Shown here piece after piece: positions 53,433-61,578 of a stretch of 64,000 bases of DNA. Source of the DNA: Comamonas testosteroni TK102 (GTDB lineage Bacteria > Pseudomonadota > Gammaproteobacteria > Burkholderiales > Burkholderiaceae_C). Position numbers and translations under genes: made by a program. How positions within the stretch are numbered: the stretch's first letter is position 1; each line of letters opens with the position of its first letter. The stretch is from assembly GCF_000739375.1 (NCBI RefSeq), contig NZ_CP006704.1:4960001-5024000 (forward strand), written 5' to 3'. The notes below the pieces were generated by a model. It did no database searches. It was not told the origin of the DNA and saw nothing but the letters and a program-made list of their open reading frames with translations.

Positions 53433-54446
53433 ATGAAACCCACAGACCCCGTCAATCCGGGCATGTACCGCCGCAAGCTCGTTAACCTGCTTGCAACCGC
53501 CCTCGTTGCAGCCGGCGCATCGGGAGCAGCCAGTGCGCAGACCGACTACCCCAACAAACCCGTGAGGCTGGTGGTTCCCTATGCGCCGGGCGGAGCGACC
53601 GATGTCATTGGCCGCGTTCTCGCCAAACAGCTTTCAGATCAGCTCGGGCAGCAGTTCGTCGTCGATAACCGTGCCGGAGCTGGCGGCAGTCTGGGGGCGG
53701 GTCAAGTTGCCAAATCACCTGCCGATGGCTACACCTTGCTGATGGGCGCCTTCACAAGCCACACCATCAATGCAGCACTGACGCCTGCGGTGACTCCTTT
53801 TGACATCCACAAGAGCTTCGCGCACATCTCGGTGGTTGGCAGCGTTCCGCTGGTATTTGTAGTCAATCCCAATGTTCAGGCGAAATCCGTCAAGGAACTG
53901 GTCGCCCTCGCCAAGGCCAGCCCTGGCAGCGTCACCTTCGCTTCCGCAGGCAATGGCTCGCCCCAGCATCTCTCGATCGAGATGTTCAAGCGCCAGACGC
54001 AGGTGGAAGTCGTGCATGTACCCTACAAAGGCAGCGGCCCCGCTCTTTCCGACCTGCTCGGCGGTCAGATCAATGCCATGATTGACACCGTTCCTGCCGC
54101 ACAAAGCCAGATCAAGGCAGGCAAGCTCCGAGCCCTGGCCACCACCACCAAAGAACGCGTCGCCTCGGTTCCAGATATCGCTACCGTGGTGGAAGCCGGA
54201 TTTCCAGACATGCAGGTCAGCTCCATGTTTGCGCTCACGGCTCCTGCAGGAACGCCAGTTGCAGTCATTCAGAAGATCAATTCGGCGCTGAAAGTGATTC
54301 TGTCCAAGCAGGATGTCAAGGACTCCATGCTTGCCCAGGGCGCCATTGCCACCTACAACACGCCTGAAGAGTCGGCCAAGATCATCAATGCCGAGTACGC
54401 CAAGTGGGCCAAATTGATCAAAGACAGCGACATCAAGGCTGAATAA
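53433..54446 (+). CDS. Bug family (TTT) periplasmic substrate-binding protein
   Basis: A 337-residue Bug receptor: signal peptide (about 10-35) cleaved after ASA, mature protein starting QTDYPNKPVRLVVPYAPGGATDVI. VTFASAGNGSPQHLSIEM and VVHVPYKGSGPALSDLLGGQ are family motifs. Its gene is divergent from the IlvD/Edd gene and followed by a LysR gene. Likely receptor for the sugar acid or related acid used by this cluster; membrane partners are not adjacent. Confidence 0.9.
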   Translation: MKPTDPVNPGMYRRKLVNLLATALVAAGASGAASAQTDYPNKPVRLVVPYAPGGATDVIGRVLAKQLSDQLGQQFVVDNRAGAGGSLGAGQVAKSPADGYTLLMGAFTSHTINAALTPAVTPFDIHKSFAHISVVGSVPLVFVVNPNVQAKSVKELVALAKASPGSVTFASAGNGSPQHLSIEMFKRQTQVEVVHVPYKGSGPALSDLLGGQINAMIDTVPAAQSQIKAGKLRALATTTKERVASVPDIATVVEAGFPDMQVSSMFALTAPAGTPVAVIQKINSALKVILSKQDVKDSMLAQGAIATYNTPEESAKIINAEYAKWAKLIKDSDIKAE

Positions 54447-54496
54447 GCGCAGATGGCGGAGCTGCAAAAAGCTGCAGCTCCGCTACCTATACTGCT

Positions 54497-55417
54497 GTGG
54501 TGGAAGCCAATCTATCAACCAAAGACCTGAGGGCGGTGGTCGCTCTGAGCCAGACCAAGAGCTTTGGCCAAGCCGCGCTCCAGGTTCACCTCTCGCAGTC
54601 TGCGCTGTCGGCCCTGATTGCGCGTGTAGAAGCCCAGATCGGAGCAAGACTGTTTGAGCGCACTACTCGCGCCGTCGAGCTGACCGATGCGGGCCATGTC
54701 TTTATCGCCCATGCCCAGGAGATCTTGCGCGATACGCAGCGTGCCTTGCGCGCCGTGACGGACACCGTACAGCTCAGAACTGGTTCGGTGACGGTTGCTG
54801 CACTTCCCTCTCTGGCCGCCTCGCTGCTGCCAAAGGTCTTTGCCGAATTCACGCGGATTCACCCCGGGGTGCGCCTTGCCTTGCTTGATACCTTGTCGGG
54901 GGCAGCGTTTGATCTTGTTCGTGATGGCAAGGTCGACTTTGCACTCACTGCAGCCGATCCCAAACAGGAAGACCTCGCCTATGAACAACTGATGGAAGAC
55001 CAGTTCTTTATCATCTGTCCCGATGACCATCCTCTATCCAGGCAGGCAGGTCCCATCCCGATCGAGACCACCCTGGACTACCCGCATGTCTCCATGCCAA
55101 GCTCTGCCAGCGTGCGCCAGTACATTGATGCGGATCTGCTCTCAAAAGGGCTTTATTTCGCTCCTGTCTTTGAAGTTGACCATATAGCAACCATAGGAGC
55201 TCTGGTCAGTGCGGGCCTGGGCATCAGCGCGCTACCCGAAACAGCCATATCGCTGCTACAGGCCGACCGCCTCGCGCAGATTCCCTTGTCGGCCCCTGGA
55301 ATTCAACGTCCTTTGGGCATAGTGATGCGCCGCCACGCACCTCGAAGCTCGGCTGCTAGGAAATTAGAGACATTAATCAGAGCGAGCCTGCAAAACCTGG
55401 CCTCTCATTCCAGCTAG
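54497..55417 (+). CDS. LysR-type transcriptional regulator
   Basis: A 306-residue LysR-type regulator starting with GTG at 54497. Winged helix ALSQTKSFGQAALQVHLSQSALSALIARVEAQIGARLFERTTR (about 16-58) and an effector domain. It lies 50 bases downstream of a Bug receptor gene on the same strand, and could regulate the catabolic module. Composition is like the rest of the module. Confidence 0.88.
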   Translation: MVEANLSTKDLRAVVALSQTKSFGQAALQVHLSQSALSALIARVEAQIGARLFERTTRAVELTDAGHVFIAHAQEILRDTQRALRAVTDTVQLRTGSVTVAALPSLAASLLPKVFAEFTRIHPGVRLALLDTLSGAAFDLVRDGKVDFALTAADPKQEDLAYEQLMEDQFFIICPDDHPLSRQAGPIPIETTLDYPHVSMPSSASVRQYIDADLLSKGLYFAPVFEVDHIATIGALVSAGLGISALPETAISLLQADRLAQIPLSAPGIQRPLGIVMRRHAPRSSAARKLETLIRASLQNLASHSS

Positions 55418-55524
55418 AGCACCGCTCCGGAGGCCGGAAAAGACAGAGATCGAAGGGAATGTAAGAAATTCTCCATGAATCGCTACAAACCGCCAGCGCC
55501 ATCAGAAAACCAACAAAAGCTGTG

Positions 55525-55552
55525 GGAACTTTGTCTTTAGCACTCTCTCTAA
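55525..55552 (+). promoter_or_regulatory. Sigma-E-like promoter upstream of rpoH
   Basis: GGAACTT (55525-55531), 16 bases, then TCTAA (55548-55552): close to the RpoE consensus and to the E. coli rpoH P3 promoter. The predicted -10 lies in the middle of the CIRCE element. Inference from sequence; the start site is not known. Confidence 0.55.
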
Positions 55553-55563
55553 CGGAGTGCTAA
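55537..55563 (+). promoter_or_regulatory. CIRCE element (HrcA operator)
   Basis: TTAGCACTC-N9-GAGTGCTAA, an exact match to the classic consensus with perfect 9-base arms. It lies 31 bases before the rpoH start. HrcA binding here would repress rpoH and release it on heat shock. Confidence 0.93.
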
Positions 55564-55594
55564 TATGAAGATCATGGAAGAAAGGAAACCTGCA

Positions 55595-56539
55595 ATGAAA
55601 ACTGCCTCCGGCTCCATTGCTACTGCCTTGGCGCCCGCGAACCCCTGGGCGCTGGTACCTCCGCTGGGCAACCTGGATGCCTATATCTCGGCGGTCAATC
55701 GTATGCCAATGCTCACCCTTGAGGAAGAGCAGGACTACGCTCGCAAGCTCAAAGAACACAATGATCTGGACGCCGCCGGGCGTCTGGTGATGTCTCACCT
55801 GCGTCTGGTCGTCTCCATCTCGCGCCAGTACCTGGGCTATGGCCTGCCTCACGGCGACCTGATTCAGGAAGGCAATGTGGGCCTGATGAAGGCTGTCAAA
55901 CGCTTCGACCCCGATCAGGGTGTGCGTCTGGTCAGCTACGCCATGCACTGGATCAAGGCGGAAATCCACGAATACATTCTGAAGAACTGGCGCATGGTCA
56001 AGGTCGCCACGACCAAGGCCCAGCGCAAGCTGTTCTTCAATCTGCGCTCGATGAAGCATGAGCTGAAGTCCGATGCCGCCATGGCCGACGATGAACTGGC
56101 CCTGCGCGAAACCCTGACCTCGAACGAAATTGACGCTGTCGCTGCCAAGCTCAACGTCAAGCGCGAGGAAGTCATCGAGATGGAAACCCGTCTGGCCGGC
56201 GGCGATGTGCTGCTGGATCCTTCTCCCAGCGACGACGGAGAGCAGGCCTTCGGCCCCATCGCCTACCTGGCCGACGCCAGCCACGAGCCTACCGCCATGC
56301 TTGAATCGCGTCAGCGCGATCATCTGGCGACCGATGGTCTGGTCATGGCCCTGGAGGGCCTGGATGACCGCAGCCGCCGCATCGTTGAAGAGCGCTGGCT
56401 CAAGGTCAATGACGACGGCTCCGGCGGCATGACGCTGCATGAGCTGGCTGCCGAATATGGCGTGAGCGCCGAGCGCATTCGCCAGATTGAAGTAGCCGCC
56501 ATGAAAAAGATGAAAAAAGCGCTGGCCGAGTTTGCGTAA
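55595..56539 (+). CDS. rpoH: RNA polymerase sigma-32 factor (heat shock)
   Basis: A 314-residue sigma-32. It has region 2 (GDLIQEGNVGLMKAVKRFD...VSYAMHWIKAEIHEYI), the RpoH box QRKLFFNLR (about 143) and region 4 with helix-turn-helix (LHELAAEYGVSAERIRQIE). It directs RNA polymerase to heat-shock genes. The ATG at 55595 is chosen since AAAGG is at the right distance; an ATG at 55565 would begin inside the operator region. A CIRCE element lies directly upstream and a terminator follows. The gene sits between a LysR and a Bug gene. Confidence 0.95.
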   Translation: MKTASGSIATALAPANPWALVPPLGNLDAYISAVNRMPMLTLEEEQDYARKLKEHNDLDAAGRLVMSHLRLVVSISRQYLGYGLPHGDLIQEGNVGLMKAVKRFDPDQGVRLVSYAMHWIKAEIHEYILKNWRMVKVATTKAQRKLFFNLRSMKHELKSDAAMADDELALRETLTSNEIDAVAAKLNVKREEVIEMETRLAGGDVLLDPSPSDDGEQAFGPIAYLADASHEPTAMLESRQRDHLATDGLVMALEGLDDRSRRIVEERWLKVNDDGSGGMTLHELAAEYGVSAERIRQIEVAAMKKMKKALAEFA

Positions 56540-56588
56540 ACGCCAACTTGCGCACCAGGGCCTTAAAAGGCTGAAATGTTGAACCTCA

Positions 56589-56613
56589 AACCCGGATAAT
56601 TTCCGGGTTTTTT
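56589..56613 (+). terminator. Rho-independent terminator after rpoH
   Basis: AACCCGGA and TCCGGGTT arms, then a T-rich tail. Confidence 0.88.
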
Positions 56614-56681
56614 ATTTTTCGGAATCGATGCATGTTTTCATGCACAGCGATCACCCATCAAAAATTCAAAAGAGACCTGCC

Positions 56682-57680
56682 ATGCCTATTCGCACTTCGC
56701 AAATTCTGAAGAATCTGTCCCGCCGCAGCCTGATTGCTGCAGGCGTCACCATGATGGCGACTGCCATGGCTCCAGCCGCCATGGCGGCTGACAACTGGCC
56801 CGACAAGCCCCTGCACCTGATCGTGGGATTCCCCGCCGGCTCCTCGCCCGATCTGAGCGCGCGCGCACTGGCCGAGCCTCTGGAAAAAAAGCTGGGCCAG
56901 ACCATCATTGTGGAAAACCGTGTGGGTGCAGGCGGCAATATCGCCGGTGAATACGTGGCCAAGGCCGACGGCTACACCTTCAGCGTGATGATCAACGGCA
57001 ATATGACCATTGCCAAGATGCTCAACCCCGCTGTGCGCTATGACCCCATCAAGGATCTGCAGCCCGTGAGCCTGATCGGCGTGGCGCCGCTGGTGCTGGT
57101 GGCCCCGTCATCGGCCCCGCAAGGCAAGGCCTTCATGGAAGCGGCCGCCAAGGCTGGCGACAAATGGAGCTATGGCTCTCCCGGCGTCGGCACCGTGGGC
57201 CACCTGGGCATGGAATTGCTCAAGAGCCGATCGGCCATCAAGGCCGTACATGTGCCCTATACCGGCTACCCACAGGTGTTCAACGGCATTCAGGGCGGCG
57301 ATTTGAAGCTGTCCATGCTGCCTCCGGCACTGGCCATGGCGCAGATTCAGGCCGGCAAGCTGCATGGCATTGGCGTGACTTCTGCCGCACGCAGTCCGCT
57401 GGCTCCCGGCCTGCCCAGCCTCAAGGAACTCGGCGTCAACAACTTCGACCTGGAAATCTGGAACGCAGTGGCAGCGCCCAAGTCCATGCCCAAGGCCCAT
57501 GTGGACAAGCTGGCGGCAGCCGTCAGCGAGATCGTGCGCACGCCAGAAATGCGCCAGAAGCTGTCCATGCAAGGCTGGCAAGCCGTGGGCAGTTCGCCCG
57601 AAGGCCTGAGCAACCGCATCCAGCAGGATGTGAAGGCCCTTGGCACCATCATTCGCGAGCAGGGCATCACGGCACAGTAA
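56682..57680 (+). CDS. Bug family (TTT) periplasmic substrate-binding protein
   Basis: A 332-residue Bug receptor: signal peptide with twin-arginine-like RRSLIAAG and cleavage after MAA (about residue 36), mature start DNWPDKPLHLIVGFPAGSSP. GSPGVGTVGHLGMELL and KAVHVPYTGYPQVFNGIQGG fit the family. The third Bug receptor in the window, again without membrane components; substrate unknown. ATG at 56682 is preferred on the basis of an upstream AAGAGA site. Stands alone, followed by a family-1 repeat. Confidence 0.88.
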   Translation: MPIRTSQILKNLSRRSLIAAGVTMMATAMAPAAMAADNWPDKPLHLIVGFPAGSSPDLSARALAEPLEKKLGQTIIVENRVGAGGNIAGEYVAKADGYTFSVMINGNMTIAKMLNPAVRYDPIKDLQPVSLIGVAPLVLVAPSSAPQGKAFMEAAAKAGDKWSYGSPGVGTVGHLGMELLKSRSAIKAVHVPYTGYPQVFNGIQGGDLKLSMLPPALAMAQIQAGKLHGIGVTSAARSPLAPGLPSLKELGVNNFDLEIWNAVAAPKSMPKAHVDKLAAAVSEIVRTPEMRQKLSMQGWQAVGSSPEGLSNRIQQDVKALGTIIREQGITAQ

Positions 57681-57683
57681 ACA

Positions 57684-57761
57684 CGCCCCCCTGAGCCGCT
57701 TTGCGGCTTCCCCCGAAGGGGGACGACAGCCTCGCTGCGCGGCGGCGCTTGCTCGCTGTCA
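57684..57761 (+). repeat. GC-rich intergenic repeat, family 1
   Basis: CCCCCCTGAGCCGCTTTGCGG, CTTCCCCCGAAGGGGGACG and GCTGCGCGGCGGCGCTTGC blocks with a central CCCCC/GGGGG hairpin. Located immediately after the Bug receptor gene. Confidence 0.65.
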
Positions 57762-57930
57762 CGCAGATGACGTGCGCCAGTTTTGCTCCATCCCACACGC
57801 TGAAGCTACTCCGGGTATCAACGAGAGCTACCGCAGCGTCCTTTATCATGCGCCCGACAGGCATGGGTTTACGCTATGCCGTCGGGCGCATTGTTGTTTC
57901 TGGAGCAGCGCCACCGCTTTTGGAGCCTTC

Positions 57931-58674
57931 ATGGACGCTGGTACCTGGTTCACGCAGCTCAATGCCTGGCAAGTCATGGCCTTGGGTCTGGTTTTTTTCG
58001 GGGGTATTTATCTGCTGGGCGGCCTGCTCATGGCGGCACTGACAGCGGCCCTCGCGCGCGCGGGCACAGGCAGACCGCTCGACACGCGCCCGCTCAAGCC
58101 CGAGCAGCTAAAGCGTGAATGGCGCCAGTCCTTTCATTCCATACTGATCTTCGGCATCGGCATGATCGTTCCCTGGGGTCTGCTGCAGCTGGGCTGGGCC
58201 CAGCTCTCGCCCACGGCCAGCGCCGGACGCATTGCGCTGGAGATCTTTGCCTTGCTGATCTGGAACGATGTGCACTTCTGGATCAACCACCGCCTGCTGC
58301 ACACGCGCCGCCTGGTGCGCTATCACGGCGACCATCATCGCTCCGTGGTGACCACGCCCTGGTCCACCTACAGCTTCCACCCCATCGAAGCTCTGATGCT
58401 GGGCAACATCATCTTGCTGCCCATGCTGGTGCATGACTTCTACTTCTGGTCGCTGGCCTCGGTACCAGTGCTGAGTCTGATCCTGAATCTGATCGGCCAT
58501 TCCAACTATGATTTTTTCCCCGAGGTCTCCGACACGCACCCGCTGGCTGCCAGCCGCCGTCACCATCTGCACCACGCACGCCCCGCCGGCAACTATGGCT
58601 TTGCTCTGGCCTTCATGGACCAGATCATGGGAACGCGGGTCACGGACAGCGCTCCCCAAGGCCCTCGTCGCTGA
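57931..58674 (+). CDS. Sterol desaturase / fatty acid hydroxylase superfamily protein
   Basis: A 247-residue integral membrane diiron protein. Histidine boxes are present: HRLLH (about 123), HGDHH (about 135) and HHLHH (about 211), in a helix-rich context of four or more membrane segments. Family members hydroxylate or desaturate lipids and sterols. The ATG at 57931 is chosen because the hydrophobic domain begins there; upstream in-frame sequence is repeat-derived. The next gene begins directly after its stop. First gene of a run of four with almost no gaps. Confidence 0.85.
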   Translation: MDAGTWFTQLNAWQVMALGLVFFGGIYLLGGLLMAALTAALARAGTGRPLDTRPLKPEQLKREWRQSFHSILIFGIGMIVPWGLLQLGWAQLSPTASAGRIALEIFALLIWNDVHFWINHRLLHTRRLVRYHGDHHRSVVTTPWSTYSFHPIEALMLGNIILLPMLVHDFYFWSLASVPVLSLILNLIGHSNYDFFPEVSDTHPLAASRRHHLHHARPAGNYGFALAFMDQIMGTRVTDSAPQGPRR

Positions 58675-59595
58675 ATGAACAGGCGCCGCTATCCCGCCCT
58701 GCGTCATTGGCGCGACTGGCAATCCGTCCTCTACATGCTGCTGCTGCCGCTGCTGGTATGGTGGCAATGGACGCAGGGCTTCAGCTTCATTCTCTACGGC
58801 GTCGAGCTGTTTCTGACCCTGGGTGTGGGCGTGATCCACCACAACCACACCCATGCGCGCATGTGGCGGGGGCGCCGGACCAACCGCCTGACCGATTACT
58901 GGCTGACCTTGCTTCAAGGCCATCCCACCTTTGTGTTCTGGCCCGCTCATGTGGCCAACCACCACCGCTTTCGCCACGGACCGCGCGATCTGGCGCGCAC
59001 CTACCGGCCCGAATGGGGTGGCGATACCAACCATCTGTGGGGCTACCTGATTCACCCGGTGCAGGCGGCTTTCGTGCTGTATCCGCTGTTCTTTCGGTGG
59101 CTGAACAATCTGCGTCTTCACTGGCCCGGAGCCTTTCGCTACTGCATGGGGCAATACCTGTTGTGGCTGGGCAGTTGGGGCTTTTTTCTCTGGCTGGACT
59201 GGCAGAAGGCCCTGATTTTCATCATCGTTCCCCAGTTGCACGGCCTGCACTGGCTGCTGGCCACCAACTATCTTCAACATGCCCACGCCGATGGAAGGCC
59301 GCTGACCAGAGCACAGCGCAATACTCCGGGTATCGAGCTGAACTACGCGCGCAACTTTGAAGGCCTGGTCAACCCCCTGCTTTTTAATATTGGCCTGCAC
59401 ACCGCGCACCATGAATGCCCGCATGCCCATTGGTCCGAGCTCAGCGGACTGCATGAGCGCATTTACCGCCAACGGGTCACTCCCGCATTGAACGAAGGTG
59501 GCCTGCTGCCTTATATGGGACGCGTGTTTGTATTGGGTCTGGTCTGGCCCGCGGCAAGAACCGAGCCGCAGATGCCGCCCGACGCTGTGAAGTAA
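58675..59595 (+). CDS. Membrane fatty acid desaturase family protein
   Basis: A 306-residue membrane diiron protein of the desaturase superfamily with His boxes HHNHTHARMWR (about 55), HVANHHRFRH (about 97) and HTAHHECPHAHW (about 242), between several membrane helices. It is related to acyl-lipid or alkane-hydroxylase-type desaturases. The ATG directly follows the stop of the hydroxylase gene, and a ketosynthase gene follows after 17 bases with GAGG upstream of its start, so the four genes form one operon. Confidence 0.85.
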   Translation: MNRRRYPALRHWRDWQSVLYMLLLPLLVWWQWTQGFSFILYGVELFLTLGVGVIHHNHTHARMWRGRRTNRLTDYWLTLLQGHPTFVFWPAHVANHHRFRHGPRDLARTYRPEWGGDTNHLWGYLIHPVQAAFVLYPLFFRWLNNLRLHWPGAFRYCMGQYLLWLGSWGFFLWLDWQKALIFIIVPQLHGLHWLLATNYLQHAHADGRPLTRAQRNTPGIELNYARNFEGLVNPLLFNIGLHTAHHECPHAHWSELSGLHERIYRQRVTPALNEGGLLPYMGRVFVLGLVWPAARTEPQMPPDAVK

Positions 59596-59612
59596 AAACC
59601 TGTTGAGGATCT

Positions 59613-61547
59613 ATGCCCGTCGCCTATTCCAAGGTCTATCTGCAATCTGCCGGCATGTTTCTGCCTGGCGCCCCGGTGGACAACGCTGGCATGGATGCGT
59701 TTGTCGCACCGCTGAACCGCATCTCCGAGCGCATCAAGCGCCGCATCCTGGCCGAGAACGGCATCCAGACCCGCCACTACGCCATTGATGGTGAAGGCCA
59801 GACTGTCTTCAGCAACGCCCGCATGGCGGCCGGCGCGATCGAGGAGACCCTGGCCCTGGCTGGCAAAAAGCTCTCCGACATCGGCTTTCTGTCCAGTGGC
59901 TCCTCGGGGGGCGATGCACTGATGCCCGGCTTTGCCAGCATGATTCAGGGCGAGATGGCCGCCCCGCCCATGGAAACGCTGTCCGTGCATGGAGTTTGCG
60001 CCGCCAGTGTGGGTGCCATGCAAGCTGCAGCCATGGCCGTGGAAAGCGGCGCCCATGCGCTGGCCCTGTCGGTGGCCAGCGAAATGCCTTCGCGTCTGTT
60101 CAAGCGTTCACGCTTTGCGGCCCAGGGCTATGACACCGACTTTGACGCCCACTTTCTGCGCTGGATGCTGTCCGACGGCGCAGGCGCCGTGTTGCTGGGC
60201 GGCCCCAAGGCCCTGCCTCAGGCCAACGGGCTGCGCCTCAAGCTCAGGTGGACGCACCAGCGCAGCTTTGCCGGCGACTACCCCGTGTGCATGCAGCTGG
60301 GCATGACGGCCGATCGCGGCAAAAGCCATCTGGACTTCCCTGCCTGGAGCGATGCCGAGGCCGCAGGCGCTCTGGCACTGCGCCAGGACATTCGCCTGCT
60401 GCCGCATCTGTTCGATGTCTGCATTCACGAATATGCAGCCCTGGCCCACCAGGGCTGGGTGCCCGAACGCGGCATCGACCACTTTCTCTGCCACTACTCG
60501 TCGGAGCGCTTCATTCCCGTGGTCGACGAGTTGCTGGGCAAGGCCCAGCTCAGCATTCCACGCGAGCGCTGGTGGAGCAATCTGGCCTGGCGCGGCAACA
60601 CGGGTGCCGCCTCCATCTTCATCATGCTGTCGGAGTTTCTGCAAAAACAGGGCCAGCACCTGAAAGCCGGCGACACCGTACTGTGCTTCATCCCCGAGTC
60701 GGGCCGTTTCACCGCAGGCTACATGCTATGGGAAGTAGAGCTTGATACGCATACGCAGAAAGCGATTGATGTCAATTTCCCTCAAAAATCCGTGCAGACT
60801 CCGGCGCAAGCCGATGATGCGCTTCCAGATGTTTCGGGCATCGCAGCACCGCATGACCCGGCCACCGCTCCAGCGCAGTTGGCGCCGCTGCTGACCGAGC
60901 TGGCCAGCATCTGGCAGGACTACCGCAGCAATGTCTGGCGCACTCCCCTGCTGCAGCGCATGCGCACGCGCCGGTTGCAGATCACCGACTATCTGCGCTG
61001 GATGAGCCACTGGATTCCCCAGGTGCGCGAAGGCAGTCTGTGGATGCGAGAAGGCGCGGCCTCGCTGACCGGAGACTACGCCACGCTGGCCTCGCTGATC
61101 GACCTGCATGCAGGTGAGGAGCAGAACGACTTCAAGATTCTGCACAGCGACTATCTGAAGGCCGGCGGCACCGAGACCGACATCAACCGACTGCGCCGCA
61201 ACCCCGGCGGCGAAGCGCTCAATGCCTATCTGCACAGCCTGGCTGCCACGCCCAACCCGGTCGGCCTGCTGGGCGCCATCTACATCATCGAAGGCACGGG
61301 TCAGCGCATCGTTCCGAGCCTGCTGCCCCTGCTGCGCCAGAGCCTGCCGCTGCCGCCCGATGCCTTCCGCTTTCTCGAGTACCACGGCGCCAACGACGAG
61401 AACCATCTGGAGCGCTGGCTGCTGGCCGTGCAGATGGCACTGGAGCTGGACAGCGAAGGCACGGCCCAGCAGGCCATACTGCAGACCGCACGCAACACCG
61501 CAGCCATGTACCTGATGCAGTTTCAGCATGTGCTGACCGAGCGCTAA
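59613..61547 (+). CDS. StlD/DarB-type ketosynthase fused to heme-oxygenase-like diiron (HDO) domain
   Basis: A 644-residue protein of two parts. Residues 1-380 are a KAS III-like ketosynthase of the StlD/DarB group: catalytic Cys129 (VHGVCAAS), His294 (FLCHYSSERF) and Asn329 (AWRGNTGAAS). StlD/DarB enzymes condense two acyl chains into cyclohexanediones or resorcinol precursors. After a linker (about 385-420), residues 425-640 form an all-helical iron-containing redox enzyme/HDO-like domain with candidate metal ligands Glu502/Glu503 and His511, and HxxxDxxH (His591, Asp595, His598). Such diiron oxidases include UndA and SznF. The operon also has a hydroxylase, a desaturase and an unknown protein. 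Product unknown. Confidence 0.85.
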   Translation: MPVAYSKVYLQSAGMFLPGAPVDNAGMDAFVAPLNRISERIKRRILAENGIQTRHYAIDGEGQTVFSNARMAAGAIEETLALAGKKLSDIGFLSSGSSGGDALMPGFASMIQGEMAAPPMETLSVHGVCAASVGAMQAAAMAVESGAHALALSVASEMPSRLFKRSRFAAQGYDTDFDAHFLRWMLSDGAGAVLLGGPKALPQANGLRLKLRWTHQRSFAGDYPVCMQLGMTADRGKSHLDFPAWSDAEAAGALALRQDIRLLPHLFDVCIHEYAALAHQGWVPERGIDHFLCHYSSERFIPVVDELLGKAQLSIPRERWWSNLAWRGNTGAASIFIMLSEFLQKQGQHLKAGDTVLCFIPESGRFTAGYMLWEVELDTHTQKAIDVNFPQKSVQTPAQADDALPDVSGIAAPHDPATAPAQLAPLLTELASIWQDYRSNVWRTPLLQRMRTRRLQITDYLRWMSHWIPQVREGSLWMREGAASLTGDYATLASLIDLHAGEEQNDFKILHSDYLKAGGTETDINRLRRNPGGEALNAYLHSLAATPNPVGLLGAIYIIEGTGQRIVPSLLPLLRQSLPLPPDAFRFLEYHGANDENHLERWLLAVQMALELDSEGTAQQAILQTARNTAAMYLMQFQHVLTER

Positions 61548-61578
61548 ACAGAAACAGCAAGAAGCACCGCGAGGAGCC

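Noticed and set aside
57684..57930. Extended N-terminus of the sterol-desaturase gene (frame open from 57640)
   Set aside because: The upstream frame passes through a family-1 repeat and low-complexity sequence; the ATG at 57931 begins the conserved membrane domain.
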